Virus record (IMG/VR): IMGVR_UViG_3300031141_000005
Coordinates: 1-64,000 of that record
DNA length: 64,000 bases
Reading direction: 5' to 3' (one strand)
From: a virus
The stretch's first letter is position 1. Each line of letters begins with the position of its first letter. Under the pieces are notes generated by a model that saw only the letters and a program-made list of their open reading frames with translations, was not told the origin of the DNA and searched no databases. Positions 1-9,063 of this stretch are shown piece by piece. The position numbers were made by a program, and so were the translations under genes.

Positions 1-35
1 TTAATAAAAGGAGGAGGCGTTAGCCTCCGTCCTTA
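1..35 (-). terminator. Rho-independent terminator after the leftward 78-residue gene
   Basis: A perfect 6-bp stem, GGAGGC / GCCTCC with loop GTTA, is extended by flanking AGGA/TCCT-type pairing. On the minus strand it is followed by CTTTTATT. It lies directly after the stop codon of the leftward gene at 36-272. A-rich and T-rich flanks on both sides mean it could work in both directions. Confidence 0.7.
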
Positions 36-272
36 TTATACTATACGAGCTGTTAAGGCACGCATACCATTACTCCCAAGGAATCCTGCCATCTCGGCAA
101 GCTCCTCATTGAAGTCCTCAATACTTGTGAATCCAAATAACTGACACGGATTGTCTCCGTATGAGTCATCAAGTCCACAAATCTCCATAGTGATTGGGTA
201 CATTATGCGTGTAGCATCAACGTAGTCAACCATATCCACTAAGGGTATGTATCTCATCTCCATAACTACCAT
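36..272 (-). CDS. Hypothetical acidic protein (78 aa)
   Basis: I do not recognise this protein. It is small and acidic, begins with several possible Met starts (residues 1, 4 and 6), and has one CGLDD-type and one NPCQ-type cysteine but no clear domain. It is the only leftward gene at this end of the window and runs divergently from the structural block. It has its own hairpin terminator immediately downstream. It could be the last gene of a leftward unit or a single-gene transcription unit. Confidence 0.6.
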   Translation of the reverse strand: MVVMEMRYIPLVDMVDYVDATRIMYPITMEICGLDDSYGDNPCQLFGFTSIEDFNEELAEMAGFLGSNGMRALTARIV

Positions 273-492
273 TACCCTTAGATGGGCGCAGCCGTAGTCT
301 CCTGCTTGTTATACTAATTAAGTGAAGTAGGAGACGATAGTCTCTAAGGTTTGGGACACACAAAGGGTAGGGTATAAAAAGTTTCCTTTACAACGGGGTT
401 GTTAGCGTAATACCTCCCCTTTCATATACCTATAAATTATTTAAAATATTATAAATTTAATTTAGTTAACTTTGTAATTCACTTAAACATAT
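273..492. other. Divergent intergenic region with an inverted repeat
   Basis: This 220-base gap separates the leftward 78-residue gene from the rightward structural block. It holds an inverted repeat at 297-307 (GTCTCCTGCTT) and 325-335 (AAGTAGGAGAC), an 11-bp stem with one G-U pair and a loop of 17. A third partial copy, GTCTC, follows at about 340. It also holds an AT-rich tract (about 430-465) before the first rightward gene. An operator or an RNA leader hairpin is possible; no ORF fills it. Confidence 0.5.
467..474 (+). promoter_or_regulatory. Bacteroidota-type -7 box TAACTTTG
   Basis: TAACTTTG matches the TAnnTTTG consensus of Bacteroidota housekeeping promoters and lies 18 bases before the start of the first rightward gene, in an AT-rich tract. 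A clear TTG -33 box is not visible, so this is a weaker call than the promoters at 1584 and 44434. Confidence 0.4.
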
Positions 493-879
493 ATGGTTAT
501 GCCAAAGAAGACCAAACCACCAGTAAAGAAGAGTCAATCAAAGCTTATGACTAAGGCTGCTGCAGAAGATAGAAGTTTAATGCAGTCTGATAAGAAGCGT
601 TCTGGGACTCTTAAGAGACCTAAAGAGGCTACTGTAACATTAAAGAAGAAGACAGTGTCTAGTGTAACTCCTAAGAAGAAGGTTGCAAAAGCTAAACCTG
701 CTAAATCTAAGAAGAAGAAGTTATCTGGTACGTTAAGACCTAGCGATTACCACAATAAACCTGCTCATAAGGTTAGTTATATAGATCCTGATGGTAGTGG
801 AGGTGGACCTGGAAAACCTGCTAAGAAGTACAAGAGTTATATGGAGTATAAGAATGGAGGAACCATTCAGCATGACTAA
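493..879 (+). CDS. Lysine-rich histone H1-like protein (128 aa)
   Basis: About a quarter of the residues are lysine, in Ala-Pro-Lys-Ser runs resembling histone H1 tails or the C-terminal tails of some bacterial HU proteins; PKKK and SKKKK blocks lie near residues 60-76. The C-terminal 40 residues change to a Gly/Tyr-rich segment ending in NGGTIQHD. The next gene ends in DGGRIQHD, so the two share a C-terminal tag. The start could be Met3 (base 499). By inference it is a DNA-condensing or virion-packaged basic protein; no enzyme motif is seen. Confidence 0.75.
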   Translation: MVMPKKTKPPVKKSQSKLMTKAAAEDRSLMQSDKKRSGTLKRPKEATVTLKKKTVSSVTPKKKVAKAKPAKSKKKKLSGTLRPSDYHNKPAHKVSYIDPDGSGGGPGKPAKKYKSYMEYKNGGTIQHD

Positions 880-908
880 GTACAATAAAAGCAAATAAAA
901 TTTATTTG

Positions 909-916
909 TATGTTTG
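909..916 (+). promoter_or_regulatory. Possible -7 box TATGTTTG
   Basis: TATGTTTG fits TAnnTTTG and lies 19 bases before the ATG at 936. It is followed by AACTAAAAC, the A-rich element found before many starts in this genome. No convincing -33 TTG at the right distance. Confidence 0.35.
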
Positions 917-935
917 TATAAACTAAAACGAAATT

Positions 936-1520
936 ATGTTAGACAAAGACAAGCGTGTAGCTAGAAGGGCTGCAAATAAGGCGGGTAGAGCTTCTGCTGA
1001 GGGTAAGACTAAGTTAGGTAGAACAGTTGCCTGGAAAAAGACTAAGGCTGCTGCGAGAAAAGCAAAACGTAAGGGTACTACTCCAGTGGTTGCTAAGAAG
1101 AAGGTAGACACACCTAATTCAAAAGTGATGACTCAAGACTACAGTAAACCTGAAAAGAAAGTAGTTAAGCAGAAACATGCTTCACCAGGTGGTAAGTCAG
1201 GAGCTACTAAAAGAGGAACAGGTGTTACTTATCGTACTTCTTGGGATGCTAACAAGAGTGGTGTTCAGGCTAAGTATAAAGATAAGGGTGGTTACGACGC
1301 TTATAGGAAAGATGCTGTAGCATGGAATGATAAGAAAGATGCTAAGAAGGCTAAACCTAAAGCTAAAGTAGTCCCATTGAAGCTTAACAAGACTGACCCA
1401 TTAAAAGGGAAAGGAGCTGGTGGTGGATCTATAACCAAAAAGGTTAAGACTCTTAAGATGAAGCATGGTGGTACAGTTAAGAAGAAGTATAGCGATGGTG
1501 GACGTATACAACACGACTAA
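936..1520 (+). CDS. Lysine/alanine-rich basic protein (194 aa)
   Basis: This is a second highly basic, Lys/Ala-rich protein, with many AAxKA and AKKAK steps in the first 60 residues and between 130 and 180. The middle part (about residues 75-130) has Gly, Tyr and Asp and may fold. The C-terminus repeats a KHGGTV / SDGGRIQHD pattern, matching the end of the preceding gene. The pair probably arose from, or share, the same C-terminal module, and I infer DNA binding or virion packaging. A strong terminator follows at 1537-1565. Confidence 0.75.
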   Translation: MLDKDKRVARRAANKAGRASAEGKTKLGRTVAWKKTKAAARKAKRKGTTPVVAKKKVDTPNSKVMTQDYSKPEKKVVKQKHASPGGKSGATKRGTGVTYRTSWDANKSGVQAKYKDKGGYDAYRKDAVAWNDKKDAKKAKPKAKVVPLKLNKTDPLKGKGAGGGSITKKVKTLKMKHGGTVKKKYSDGGRIQHD

Positions 1521-1536
1521 ATTGATATAAAACAAT

Positions 1537-1565
1537 AAAGGCTCTCTTAATGGGGGCCTTTTTTG
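1537..1565 (+). terminator. Rho-independent terminator
   Basis: The stem AAGGCTCTC / GGGGGCCTT (with G-U pairs, loop TTAAT) is followed by six T residues. It closes the two-gene basic-protein unit just before the promoter at 1584. Confidence 0.8.
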
Positions 1566-1583
1566 TTTACATAAAAGTGTACC

Positions 1584-1613
1584 TTGTGTGTAACTAAATA
1601 ATTATTATCTTTG
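1584..1613 (+). promoter_or_regulatory. Bacteroidota promoter TTG-N19-TATCTTTG, leaderless geometry
   Basis: TTG at 1584-1586 and TATCTTTG at 1606-1613 are separated by 19 bases, the standard spacing for Bacteroidota promoters. The ATG at 1618 starts only four bases after the box, about where transcription should start. The mRNA for the packaging block would therefore be leaderless, or would use Met4 at 1627. Confidence 0.65.
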
Positions 1614-1617
1614 TTAA

Positions 1618-1932
1618 ATGACTACGATGGAGCGAATTAAAACATTGCACGGTGATATAGAGGTAATGCCTAATGGAAAGATTGTAGGAACCGCTATGGT
1701 TCAGTCAGTCGATCCAGATCTAGAAGTAGATATATTATCAGACTACATCGACATGGGATTCGTAATAGAATCTAATGAGTACGTACTTTCTGGTGGAGGT
1801 ATTAACATTATTATATTTAAGTACACAGATGAAGATGACCTACCAACCGAAGACATATGCGAAACGATAAATCACGGAATCTTTATAATGAATACACGAT
1901 TGACCAAGTATGTACCTACTCAAGATAAATAA
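1618..1932 (+). CDS. Hypothetical protein at head of packaging operon (104 aa)
   Basis: I do not recognise this gene. It is an acidic alpha/beta-looking protein with a Gly-rich SGGGINIIIF strand near residues 60-69. It is the first gene after the strong promoter, and its 3' end overlaps the next ORF by 23 bases. The start at 1618 sits almost on the predicted transcription start; Met4 at 1627 is the alternative. Confidence 0.65.
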   Translation: MTTMERIKTLHGDIEVMPNGKIVGTAMVQSVDPDLEVDILSDYIDMGFVIESNEYVLSGGGINIIIFKYTDEDDLPTEDICETINHGIFIMNTRLTKYVPTQDK

Positions 1933-2437
1933 GAAGGGTGATCTAATTGATGACGATGGTATATACGGTATACCAGAATTTTCTGACATAATCAAGGCGA
2001 AGAACTTAGGTATGCGAGCTTTGATGTTCGTTGCTTACATGGCTGATTACGATTCCCCTTATAGACATTACACCGAGGCTGAAAGAGTGAGAGTTATCAG
2101 TAAGGATATGTTTGGCGACTATGAATGGAAAGGGTCGAAGGATAAACGAATGCCATTAGCTATTCGTAAGTACATAGAACTAGAATACGATCCGTTGGAA
2201 GCACAACTTGCAGCGTTTAACGAGAAACTTGACGAGTATACTACACTCCTAGAAAATACTAAGATTAACATAGAGAATGCAGCCGACATACAGAAGGTCA
2301 TGATCGGTGTAGAAAAAATCTTAGGCACTCGACAAAAACTTTTAGATGCCATCGAGCGTCGTGGAGATAAGAAAACTATTGCTGGTAACAGAGAACTCAG
2401 TTACTTAGAGACACTTCAAAGCCAAGGTAATGCCTAA
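1910..2437 (+). CDS. Small terminase candidate upstream of TerL (175 aa)
   Basis: It sits directly upstream of TerL and overlaps it by eight bases. Residues 1-30 contain a DDDGIYGIPEFSDIIKAK segment and residues 35-60 an MFVAYMADYDSPYRHY segment. Short proteins with a similar pattern precede TerL in other crAss-like and Bacteroidota phages. A helical, coiled-coil-prone stretch spans about residues 95-145. Size, position and helix content fit a DNA-recognition terminase subunit, but I see no clear HTH, so the role is inferred. Confidence 0.7.
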   Translation: MYLLKINKKGDLIDDDGIYGIPEFSDIIKAKNLGMRALMFVAYMADYDSPYRHYTEAERVRVISKDMFGDYEWKGSKDKRMPLAIRKYIELEYDPLEAQLAAFNEKLDEYTTLLENTKINIENAADIQKVMIGVEKILGTRQKLLDAIERRGDKKTIAGNRELSYLETLQSQGNA

Positions 2438-4229
2438 TATAAAAAGTTACGCTCCTATAATTCATGGTGAAGTACCAGACTTAAGCCCAAATAGTATTGC
2501 GTTTAAGGAATTCTGGGACGAACAGATTAAAAGATGTAAAGAAGGATTCAAACCTAAAGGGATGGATCGTATTACGGGTAAGCACTATTATTATTTAAAT
2601 TTCTATAAAATTTTAGGTAGTACTGGAGAAAAAGGTAACTCCCGTAAAACTCTAATCTCTCCATGGTATCGAGATATGGATAAGTTGTACTTTGACTTAT
2701 TTGATAGATGCAAGAGTGAAGAGAAAGGGATGATTGTTATTAAGGCTAGGGATAAGGGGTTCTCTTACATGAACTCTGGTATCCTGGCACACGAATACAC
2801 ATTCTATCCATACAACCACGTAGGAGTCGCTGCGGGGCTACAAGTTACTGCTACATCATTCTTCGATAAGGTAAAAGCAGGATTAAACAATCAACAGAGT
2901 AGTTTCAGACATTCCGTACTTAAGGATGGTGATGAGATACTAAGATCTGGTTATAAGATAAAAGATAAAGAAGGTAAGTGGGGAACAGGAGGATTTCAGT
3001 CTGTTATACACTGCCGTACAATGAGTAACCCTGAAGTATATAAAGGTGAACGTTTAGCAGTAATGGTATTCGAGGAAGCTGGTGAGTTCAAGGAGTTACT
3101 TAATGCTTACATGTCTTCTAAAGCTTGTTTCATGGATGGGGATGACCAATATGGTGTACCTATCATTGGTGGAACGGGTGGAGATATTGAAGCAGCATCT
3201 AAAGATTTTATGGACATGTATTATAATGCAGAGGCTTATAACCTTATACCTCTGTTTATACCAGCATCTATGTGTTACCATGGCTTCTTTGACAAGGCTA
3301 CTGGAATATCTGACGACGAAGGTGCGACAAAAGCCCTCATGCTACGGCGAGAGCAACTTAGAGCCGCAGGAAACCAGAAAGGTTTCAATCTTGAACTTCA
3401 GAATTATCCATTATCCGTCGAAGAAGCTTTCTTACAAACTAAGAACTCTAAGTTTAACGTTGCGAACATAAACGCACAGAGAAGTGAGATACTTAGTAAT
3501 GAATCATTACAAGGTCAGATACAAGTAGGTGATCTTGACTGGGACGATTCTGGATATGGAGTTAAGTTTACGCTTAACAAACATGGAGCGTATAAAATAC
3601 TAGCTCACCCTCGCACGGACCTTAAAGGATTAGACATCGGAGGTATTGATAGTTATGATCAAGATGAATCAACTACAGACTCTTTAGGTAGTGCGCTGAT
3701 TTACAGACGTTTCTATAATACGGATATTGCAAGTGACTACGTCATAGCAGATTACACCGAAAGACCTAAGACTGCAGAAGAGTTTTGGGATGGTTGTTTA
3801 AAACTTGCTGTATATTATGAGGCTTCTATGTTAGTGGAATATACCAGGATAGGTATTATTGGTTACTTCCAAAGAGAAGGGATGACTAAGTACTTAAAAG
3901 AAAGACCCGCAACAGCTCACTCCCCTAAGACTAAAAACAAAAACAAGTATGGTATTCAAATGAATAAGCATACTAAGGCTGTTATGGAGCAATTTATGAA
4001 CAAATACATAGAAGAAGACTGTGAGGATATTTGGTTTATAGAATTATTAGACGAGCTGGCTAACTATGGGTTGAGAAACACGGATAGGGCTATAGCCTTC
4101 GGTTTGTGCTTGATTCATGATATAGATTTATACGATAAAGCAGTGAACAAAGACGTGAGTAAAAATGAATCGTTAGGTTTCGTATATTACAAGCGCGTAA
4201 ATGGACGTTTAATCCCATATAAAAACTAA
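2430..4229 (+). CDS. terL: Terminase large subunit (599 aa)
   Basis: This is the packaging motor ATPase plus nuclease. The ATPase part has an atypical Walker A at residues 105-112 (KARDKGFS), a Walker B at about 211-219 (AVMVFEEAG) and a coupling-type GGTGGD at 248-253. The nuclease half opens at residue 408 (GGIDSYDQDEST), an acidic metal-site strand, followed by SLGSALIYRRF and YTERPKTAEEF, a pattern typical of crAss-like TerL. Length is normal. The Walker A lysine/glycine pattern departs from GxxxxGK[ST], as in several terminase families. It follows the small-terminase candidate and precedes the portal. Confidence 0.93.
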   Translation: MPNIKSYAPIIHGEVPDLSPNSIAFKEFWDEQIKRCKEGFKPKGMDRITGKHYYYLNFYKILGSTGEKGNSRKTLISPWYRDMDKLYFDLFDRCKSEEKGMIVIKARDKGFSYMNSGILAHEYTFYPYNHVGVAAGLQVTATSFFDKVKAGLNNQQSSFRHSVLKDGDEILRSGYKIKDKEGKWGTGGFQSVIHCRTMSNPEVYKGERLAVMVFEEAGEFKELLNAYMSSKACFMDGDDQYGVPIIGGTGGDIEAASKDFMDMYYNAEAYNLIPLFIPASMCYHGFFDKATGISDDEGATKALMLRREQLRAAGNQKGFNLELQNYPLSVEEAFLQTKNSKFNVANINAQRSEILSNESLQGQIQVGDLDWDDSGYGVKFTLNKHGAYKILAHPRTDLKGLDIGGIDSYDQDESTTDSLGSALIYRRFYNTDIASDYVIADYTERPKTAEEFWDGCLKLAVYYEASMLVEYTRIGIIGYFQREGMTKYLKERPATAHSPKTKNKNKYGIQMNKHTKAVMEQFMNKYIEEDCEDIWFIELLDELANYGLRNTDRAIAFGLCLIHDIDLYDKAVNKDVSKNESLGFVYYKRVNGRLIPYKN

Positions 4230-4237
4230 GAAAAACG

Positions 4238-6490
4238 ATGAGTGGTTTCCCTAAACAATTCATACCCGATAGCGAGAAAACGCAAGAGTGGTGTGAGAAG
4301 AACATAAATGCTGTAACTAAATTTCTAGAAAACTCTAGCGGTGAAGGTCTTTCTATGTCAGATAAAGACACGCTTAACTACAAGACATATAACGGAGATT
4401 TAGAGTATGAGGACTACTCTTATATAACAGAGCAGTACAATCTTCCTTCTCCAGCTACTATGGCTAACTATCCTATCACTAGGAATAAGATTGACATACT
4501 AACCAATGAGGATTTAGAGAGACCTTTAGATAAAAACGTCTCAGCTATAAACCTAGAAGCTGCTCTTCGTAGAGAAAAGTTTAAGGTTTCTATTATAGCT
4601 AATAAATTACTTGCTGAAATAAATTCAGAAGTAGAGGGTCAGTTTGGTATGGAATTAGAGATGGATAACAAGGACTTTCCGATTCCTGATGACATCGACC
4701 TATTCATGCGTTACGAATATAAAGAGGTTATTGAAGAATGTGTAAACGACGGACTTGACTATATAGTTGAGAAACAGAGACTTAAGGGTTTATTTAAAGA
4801 AGGTTTTAGGGATCTATTAATTTCAGCAAAAGAATTCTACAGAATATACATCAAAGATGGTGACCCACATGTTCGTAGAGTTGATCCTAGAAACTTTATA
4901 TACGACAAATCTATATCTACAGATTTCTTAGACGATGCTCAATGGGCTGGTGAAGAGAGATGGCTTTCTGTAAATGAAGTACTTGATGAGTATAGAGATG
5001 AGTTAGATGAGGACGACGTTAGACAACTTGAGGATATGCGTCAAGCAACTACTGACGACTTAAGTAGATTTAATAGTAGTATTGATTGGGTTGATATAGA
5101 CGATAACAAATCTTCTAAGATTAGAGTGTTATCCGCTGAATGGAAATCCATCAAAGGAATAAACTTTAAGGTCTCAGAAAATAAACACGACCCAGCCAAT
5201 CCTTTTAAGAAGATGGTTAAGGATGGTTATAAGCCTAGAAAAAACGAAAAAGTTGAAACTAGATTCGTAGATGATATTTGGGAAGGTACTTGTATTGGAG
5301 GTAAGGTTTACGTTCAATGTCGTAGAAGACCTAATCAAGTTAGATCTGTAGATGATGCAGGTTCTACTCCATTATCTTACGTAGGTGTAGTTTACAATCA
5401 TACTACTGGTAAACCAACCAGTCTAGTTGACTTATTGAAGCATATACAAATGCTTTATAATATTACTATGTACCATATTGAACTTACCATGGCTCGTGCT
5501 GGTGGTAAAGCTGTAGTATATGATGTTGCACAAATGCCTACCAATCTTGGCATGGACATGCAAGAAGTTATGTACCACATCAAGAACGATGGTATAATCC
5601 CTATAAACTCTAAAGACGAAGAGGGTGAAGCTCACTCTTTTAATCAGTTCGGTCAAGTTGACTTTACCTTATCCGCTTCTGTTCAGCAGTTGATAAACTT
5701 AAAGGTTATGCTTGAGCAGACTGCAGGTCAAATATCTGGAGTATCTCCTCAACGAGAAGGTGCTGTAGGTCAATATGAATACGTTGGGAATGTGCAACGT
5801 TCTGTTGTGCAATCATCCTTATCTACCAAAGGATGGTTCTATGTCCATGGCGAGGTTAAAAAGCGTGTACTGGAGCGAGTAGCTAACCTTATGAAGGTTG
5901 CTTGGGCTGGTGGAAAGAAAGCTGCATTCATATTAGGCGATCAAGGGTATAGATTCCTTGAAGTTCTTCCTGACGTTGCTTTGAATGACTACGGTATATT
6001 CATTGGTGATTCTGGTAAAGACGATGCTCTTAAACAAGTTGTTCAACAGATGTCTCAATCTGCTTTACAGTCAGGTACTATTAGTTTACTAGATACTATT
6101 AAAGTTCTTAAGGCTGATACAATGACTGAAGCTCAACATGTCCTTGAACAAGGAATGGAGGCTATGCAGAAACAACAAGCCGAGATGCAACAACAGCAAC
6201 AGCAAATGCAACAAGCTGAGGCTGAAGGCAAACAAGCTGAGATGGAAGGTAAGATGAATCTTATGCAAATGGAGATTGATGGGAAGATTAAAGTTGCTGA
6301 GATAGCTGCAGAAGCTAGAGTAACATCTCAAGAGATAGCTTCAGATGCTGATAGAGACATAGAGGATGTTAGAGAGAAAAACAAAGTTTCTTTAGAGACT
6401 GTTAAGGCAGATCATAGTTCTCAACAAGCTAAAGATAAGGCTGTAACGGACAAAGAAATAGCGTCAGTAAAAGGTACGGTTAAAAAGTAA
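4238..6490 (+). CDS. Portal protein (750 aa)
   Basis: This is the dodecameric head-vertex channel. It lies between TerL and the scaffold/capsid genes. The central part shows the portal pattern of a helical wing and a strand-rich core: a CVNDGLDYIV region, then residues about 200-240 with FYRIYIKDGDPHVRRVDP and FIYD, as in crAss-like portals. The C-terminal 110 residues (from about 640) are a Gln/Glu/Met-rich coiled coil containing a run of six Gln, likely the barrel or a flexible tail. The AACTAAG leader of the start lies in the nine-base gap after TerL. Confidence 0.9.
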   Translation: MSGFPKQFIPDSEKTQEWCEKNINAVTKFLENSSGEGLSMSDKDTLNYKTYNGDLEYEDYSYITEQYNLPSPATMANYPITRNKIDILTNEDLERPLDKNVSAINLEAALRREKFKVSIIANKLLAEINSEVEGQFGMELEMDNKDFPIPDDIDLFMRYEYKEVIEECVNDGLDYIVEKQRLKGLFKEGFRDLLISAKEFYRIYIKDGDPHVRRVDPRNFIYDKSISTDFLDDAQWAGEERWLSVNEVLDEYRDELDEDDVRQLEDMRQATTDDLSRFNSSIDWVDIDDNKSSKIRVLSAEWKSIKGINFKVSENKHDPANPFKKMVKDGYKPRKNEKVETRFVDDIWEGTCIGGKVYVQCRRRPNQVRSVDDAGSTPLSYVGVVYNHTTGKPTSLVDLLKHIQMLYNITMYHIELTMARAGGKAVVYDVAQMPTNLGMDMQEVMYHIKNDGIIPINSKDEEGEAHSFNQFGQVDFTLSASVQQLINLKVMLEQTAGQISGVSPQREGAVGQYEYVGNVQRSVVQSSLSTKGWFYVHGEVKKRVLERVANLMKVAWAGGKKAAFILGDQGYRFLEVLPDVALNDYGIFIGDSGKDDALKQVVQQMSQSALQSGTISLLDTIKVLKADTMTEAQHVLEQGMEAMQKQQAEMQQQQQQMQQAEAEGKQAEMEGKMNLMQMEIDGKIKVAEIAAEARVTSQEIASDADRDIEDVREKNKVSLETVKADHSSQQAKDKAVTDKEIASVKGTVKK

Positions 6491-6498
6491 TATATTTG
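6491..6498 (+). promoter_or_regulatory. -7 box TATATTTG before the scaffold gene
   Basis: TATATTTG lies immediately after the portal stop codon and 25 bases before the ATG at 6523. It fits TAnnTTTG; the -33 element would fall in the end of the portal gene and is not obvious. It could boost expression of scaffold and capsid. Confidence 0.45.
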
Positions 6499-6522
6499 TA
6501 GCGGGAAATAAAAGCAAACATT

Positions 6523-7545
6523 ATGGCAAACGAAGGAAGTAGTATTATCGATGAGGTTGAAAACACCTCTACCGAATCACAAGAAGTTGGAACGTCAGCA
6601 TTTGACGCTTCCGCTTTTATGGATGGTGCGGAGATAGCAAAAGAAGAAGTAGAAGTAGAAGAAACCTCTAAGGAGGTAGTTTCAGAAACAACCAATACAG
6701 ATGATGACTCATCTGAGGACGTTGAAGAAGATGATGGATTCTCTTGGGATCAGATCGAAACAGCTAAAGAAGAGGAACCTGAAGAGGAGACTCCTGAAGC
6801 TGTAGTAGAAGATGATAACTGGGATGAAGCTAACGCTGAAACTGAAGCAGAAACTACTGACATCGATTGGGGTGAGATAGGAACTGAAATAGGTATTGAA
6901 GCTGCGACGAGAGAAGAGCTTATAGCTAAAGTAAAGGAAGCTGTCAAGCCTGCTGTAAATGATAACGATGTTATCACAAACCTTAAAGGGTTTCTAGAAA
7001 TGACCGACAAGGATTTAGTTATCGCTGATATGCGAGCAGCTAAATACGAGAAGGAATACATTGAAGATACTGTAGATAGGTTAGAAGACTCTGGGTTGAT
7101 GAAAAGAGAAGCTACGATGATTCGTCAGCAACTTAATAAGCACGTTCATTCTGAACAAGACAGAATAAGAACTGAAAACAAAGAGACTAAAGACAAAGAA
7201 ACTAATGAAGCTGCTCAGTCTAAGAAAGACTTACAGAAGTTCATAAAAGGTAAGGACGACTTCTTCGGAGGTAAGGTCACTACTTTAGAAAAGAAGACAT
7301 TATATAACTACATCACAAAAGGTGATTTCGCTGGAGATATATTTAAATCTCATGCCAATGTTGCGGAGGCTGCATTTCTTTGGCGAAACAAGGATAAGAT
7401 TTTCAAAATGGTTCGTTCGCAAGGCGTTGAACAAGGGAAATCTAAAGTTCTTGACTCTATTACATCACCTAGTAGTGGAAACAGAAGCTCTAAAAGCTTT
7501 AAGTCCTCAGATAAAGGATTTAATCCTAATAAGTTTATGTCGTAG
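6523..7545 (+). CDS. Scaffold candidate (340 aa)
   Basis: The first 130 residues are extremely Glu/Asp-rich (repeated EEVEVEET-like steps). A helical, charged middle follows, and a short basic Ser/Lys-rich tail ends in GFNPNKFMS. The position between portal and major capsid protein, the high charge and the helical content are what is expected of an internal scaffold that guides capsid assembly. There is no protease motif. I do not see a named family signature, so the call rests on position and composition. Confidence 0.65.
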   Translation: MANEGSSIIDEVENTSTESQEVGTSAFDASAFMDGAEIAKEEVEVEETSKEVVSETTNTDDDSSEDVEEDDGFSWDQIETAKEEEPEEETPEAVVEDDNWDEANAETEAETTDIDWGEIGTEIGIEAATREELIAKVKEAVKPAVNDNDVITNLKGFLEMTDKDLVIADMRAAKYEKEYIEDTVDRLEDSGLMKREATMIRQQLNKHVHSEQDRIRTENKETKDKETNEAAQSKKDLQKFIKGKDDFFGGKVTTLEKKTLYNYITKGDFAGDIFKSHANVAEAAFLWRNKDKIFKMVRSQGVEQGKSKVLDSITSPSSGNRSSKSFKSSDKGFNPNKFMS

Positions 7546-7594
7546 TGATATGATGAATTAATTAACTAATTTTTAACTAAAACACTCAGAAAAA

Positions 7595-9058
7595 ATGAGA
7601 GTATACAACGCTAAATACGATGCAGAGTACAACACTGTAGACAATTCTCTAACGGCTAACTTATTAAAGTACCCAGAGATTGCAAAAAAAGTAATCGAGC
7701 TTTATCCTCGATACACAACAACTTACCTATTAGAGAAGTTAGGCTTCGGTGCTGGTGAAAAAGTACTAGGAGACAACTCTTTTGAATGGAAGTCTATGGC
7801 TCGCTATAGAAGTAAGCAATTACTTGAGACTGCTGTAGATAACAGTAGTACAAATGTAGCTGTTGGTGATTCTGATACTGCTATCGAAATTACAGATACA
7901 GCAACTTCACCTTGTATGATTAACGCTAACGATATTATTCGTTTGTCTGATGGTTCTCAATACCATGTAACAGAGGTAGGTGCTTTAGCTTCAGCTAAAA
8001 GAGTTCTTACTACTAGAGCTTTAACTGTTTCTACTGCTTCATTATCTGCTGATTCTGTTGTTGCTGTAATTGGTAACGCATTTGCTGAAGGTTCTTTAGG
8101 TGGTACAGTTGGTGAAGGATATGCTTATCCTGAAACACGTAAGAACTGGTTAACAATTTCTCGTAAGAAATTAGTTATCGATGCTCGTGACTTAACTGAT
8201 GTTACTTGGGTAGAACACAATGGACACCGTCTATGGTTCTTTACTAAGGAACAACAAACTGAAGCTCAATTCATGTATGACTTAGAAGTTATGCGTTGGT
8301 TCGGTAAAGCTTCTGTTGCTCAATACACTGCCTCTTCTGTAGGTTCTAACGCTTCTTCTATTGATCCTTCTGTGCCTATTATTGGTGATGGTTTGTTAGC
8401 TCAAATCTCTTCATCTAACGTAATGACTTACGAAGAAGATGCAGATTTAACTGAAGATGCATTAGTAGAGTTTATTGGTCAGTTGTCGTTGAACGCTCAA
8501 AATGTTACTGGTAACGAATACGTAGTATTCACAGGAACACAAGGGAAGATTCAATTCCACAAAGCAATGAAGGATTTATTATTCTCTTCTGGAACAAACG
8601 CTTCTTCTGTATTGGTTGATAAAGCTGGTCAAGATGTGGCGGTTGGTGCTAACTTTAGTACTTACACATGCTTAGGTAATAAGATTACTTTAGCTCACTG
8701 TCCAGTATTTGATGATCCGAATATTGCTGCTGCTCCAGGTTATTCTGCAGGTTCTGAGATTGTATCTGCAGGCGGAGGATTCCGTGGTGCTAACTTATCA
8801 GGTCTTATGGTATTCTTAGATATGGGTGTAAACCAAGGTGTTGCAAACATTGAATTGATTGCTAAAGGTGCTGAGGGAATGAACCGTAACTGGGTTAAGA
8901 AATATGTACCAGGAATGATTAATCCTTACGACTCTAAGTCTATGCTTGCCGCTTCTGGTGATGATAGATTTGAATGTCACTGGTTAACTCAATCAGGTAT
9001 CATTGTTCGTAATCCACTTTCTTGTGGTATTTTCAAACCAACTGGATTGGTAATATAA
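7595..9058 (+). CDS. Major capsid protein (487 aa)
   Basis: This forms the icosahedral shell. It follows the scaffold gene, has an AACTAAAAC leader and is followed by a very stable UUCG hairpin, both expected of a highly expressed gene. Sequence features fit the crAss-like HK97-fold capsid group: an N-terminal region ending YLLEKLGFGAGEKVLGD, a GNAFAEGSLGG segment at about 160-170, and a KNWLTISRKKLVID beta segment followed by a long helix (TEAQFMYDLEVMRWFG). Codon use is regular. No N-terminal cleavage protease is present nearby. Confidence 0.9.
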   Translation: MRVYNAKYDAEYNTVDNSLTANLLKYPEIAKKVIELYPRYTTTYLLEKLGFGAGEKVLGDNSFEWKSMARYRSKQLLETAVDNSSTNVAVGDSDTAIEITDTATSPCMINANDIIRLSDGSQYHVTEVGALASAKRVLTTRALTVSTASLSADSVVAVIGNAFAEGSLGGTVGEGYAYPETRKNWLTISRKKLVIDARDLTDVTWVEHNGHRLWFFTKEQQTEAQFMYDLEVMRWFGKASVAQYTASSVGSNASSIDPSVPIIGDGLLAQISSSNVMTYEEDADLTEDALVEFIGQLSLNAQNVTGNEYVVFTGTQGKIQFHKAMKDLLFSSGTNASSVLVDKAGQDVAVGANFSTYTCLGNKITLAHCPVFDDPNIAAAPGYSAGSEIVSAGGGFRGANLSGLMVFLDMGVNQGVANIELIAKGAEGMNRNWVKKYVPGMINPYDSKSMLAASGDDRFECHWLTQSGIIVRNPLSCGIFKPTGLVI

Positions 9059-9063
9059 TTTAT

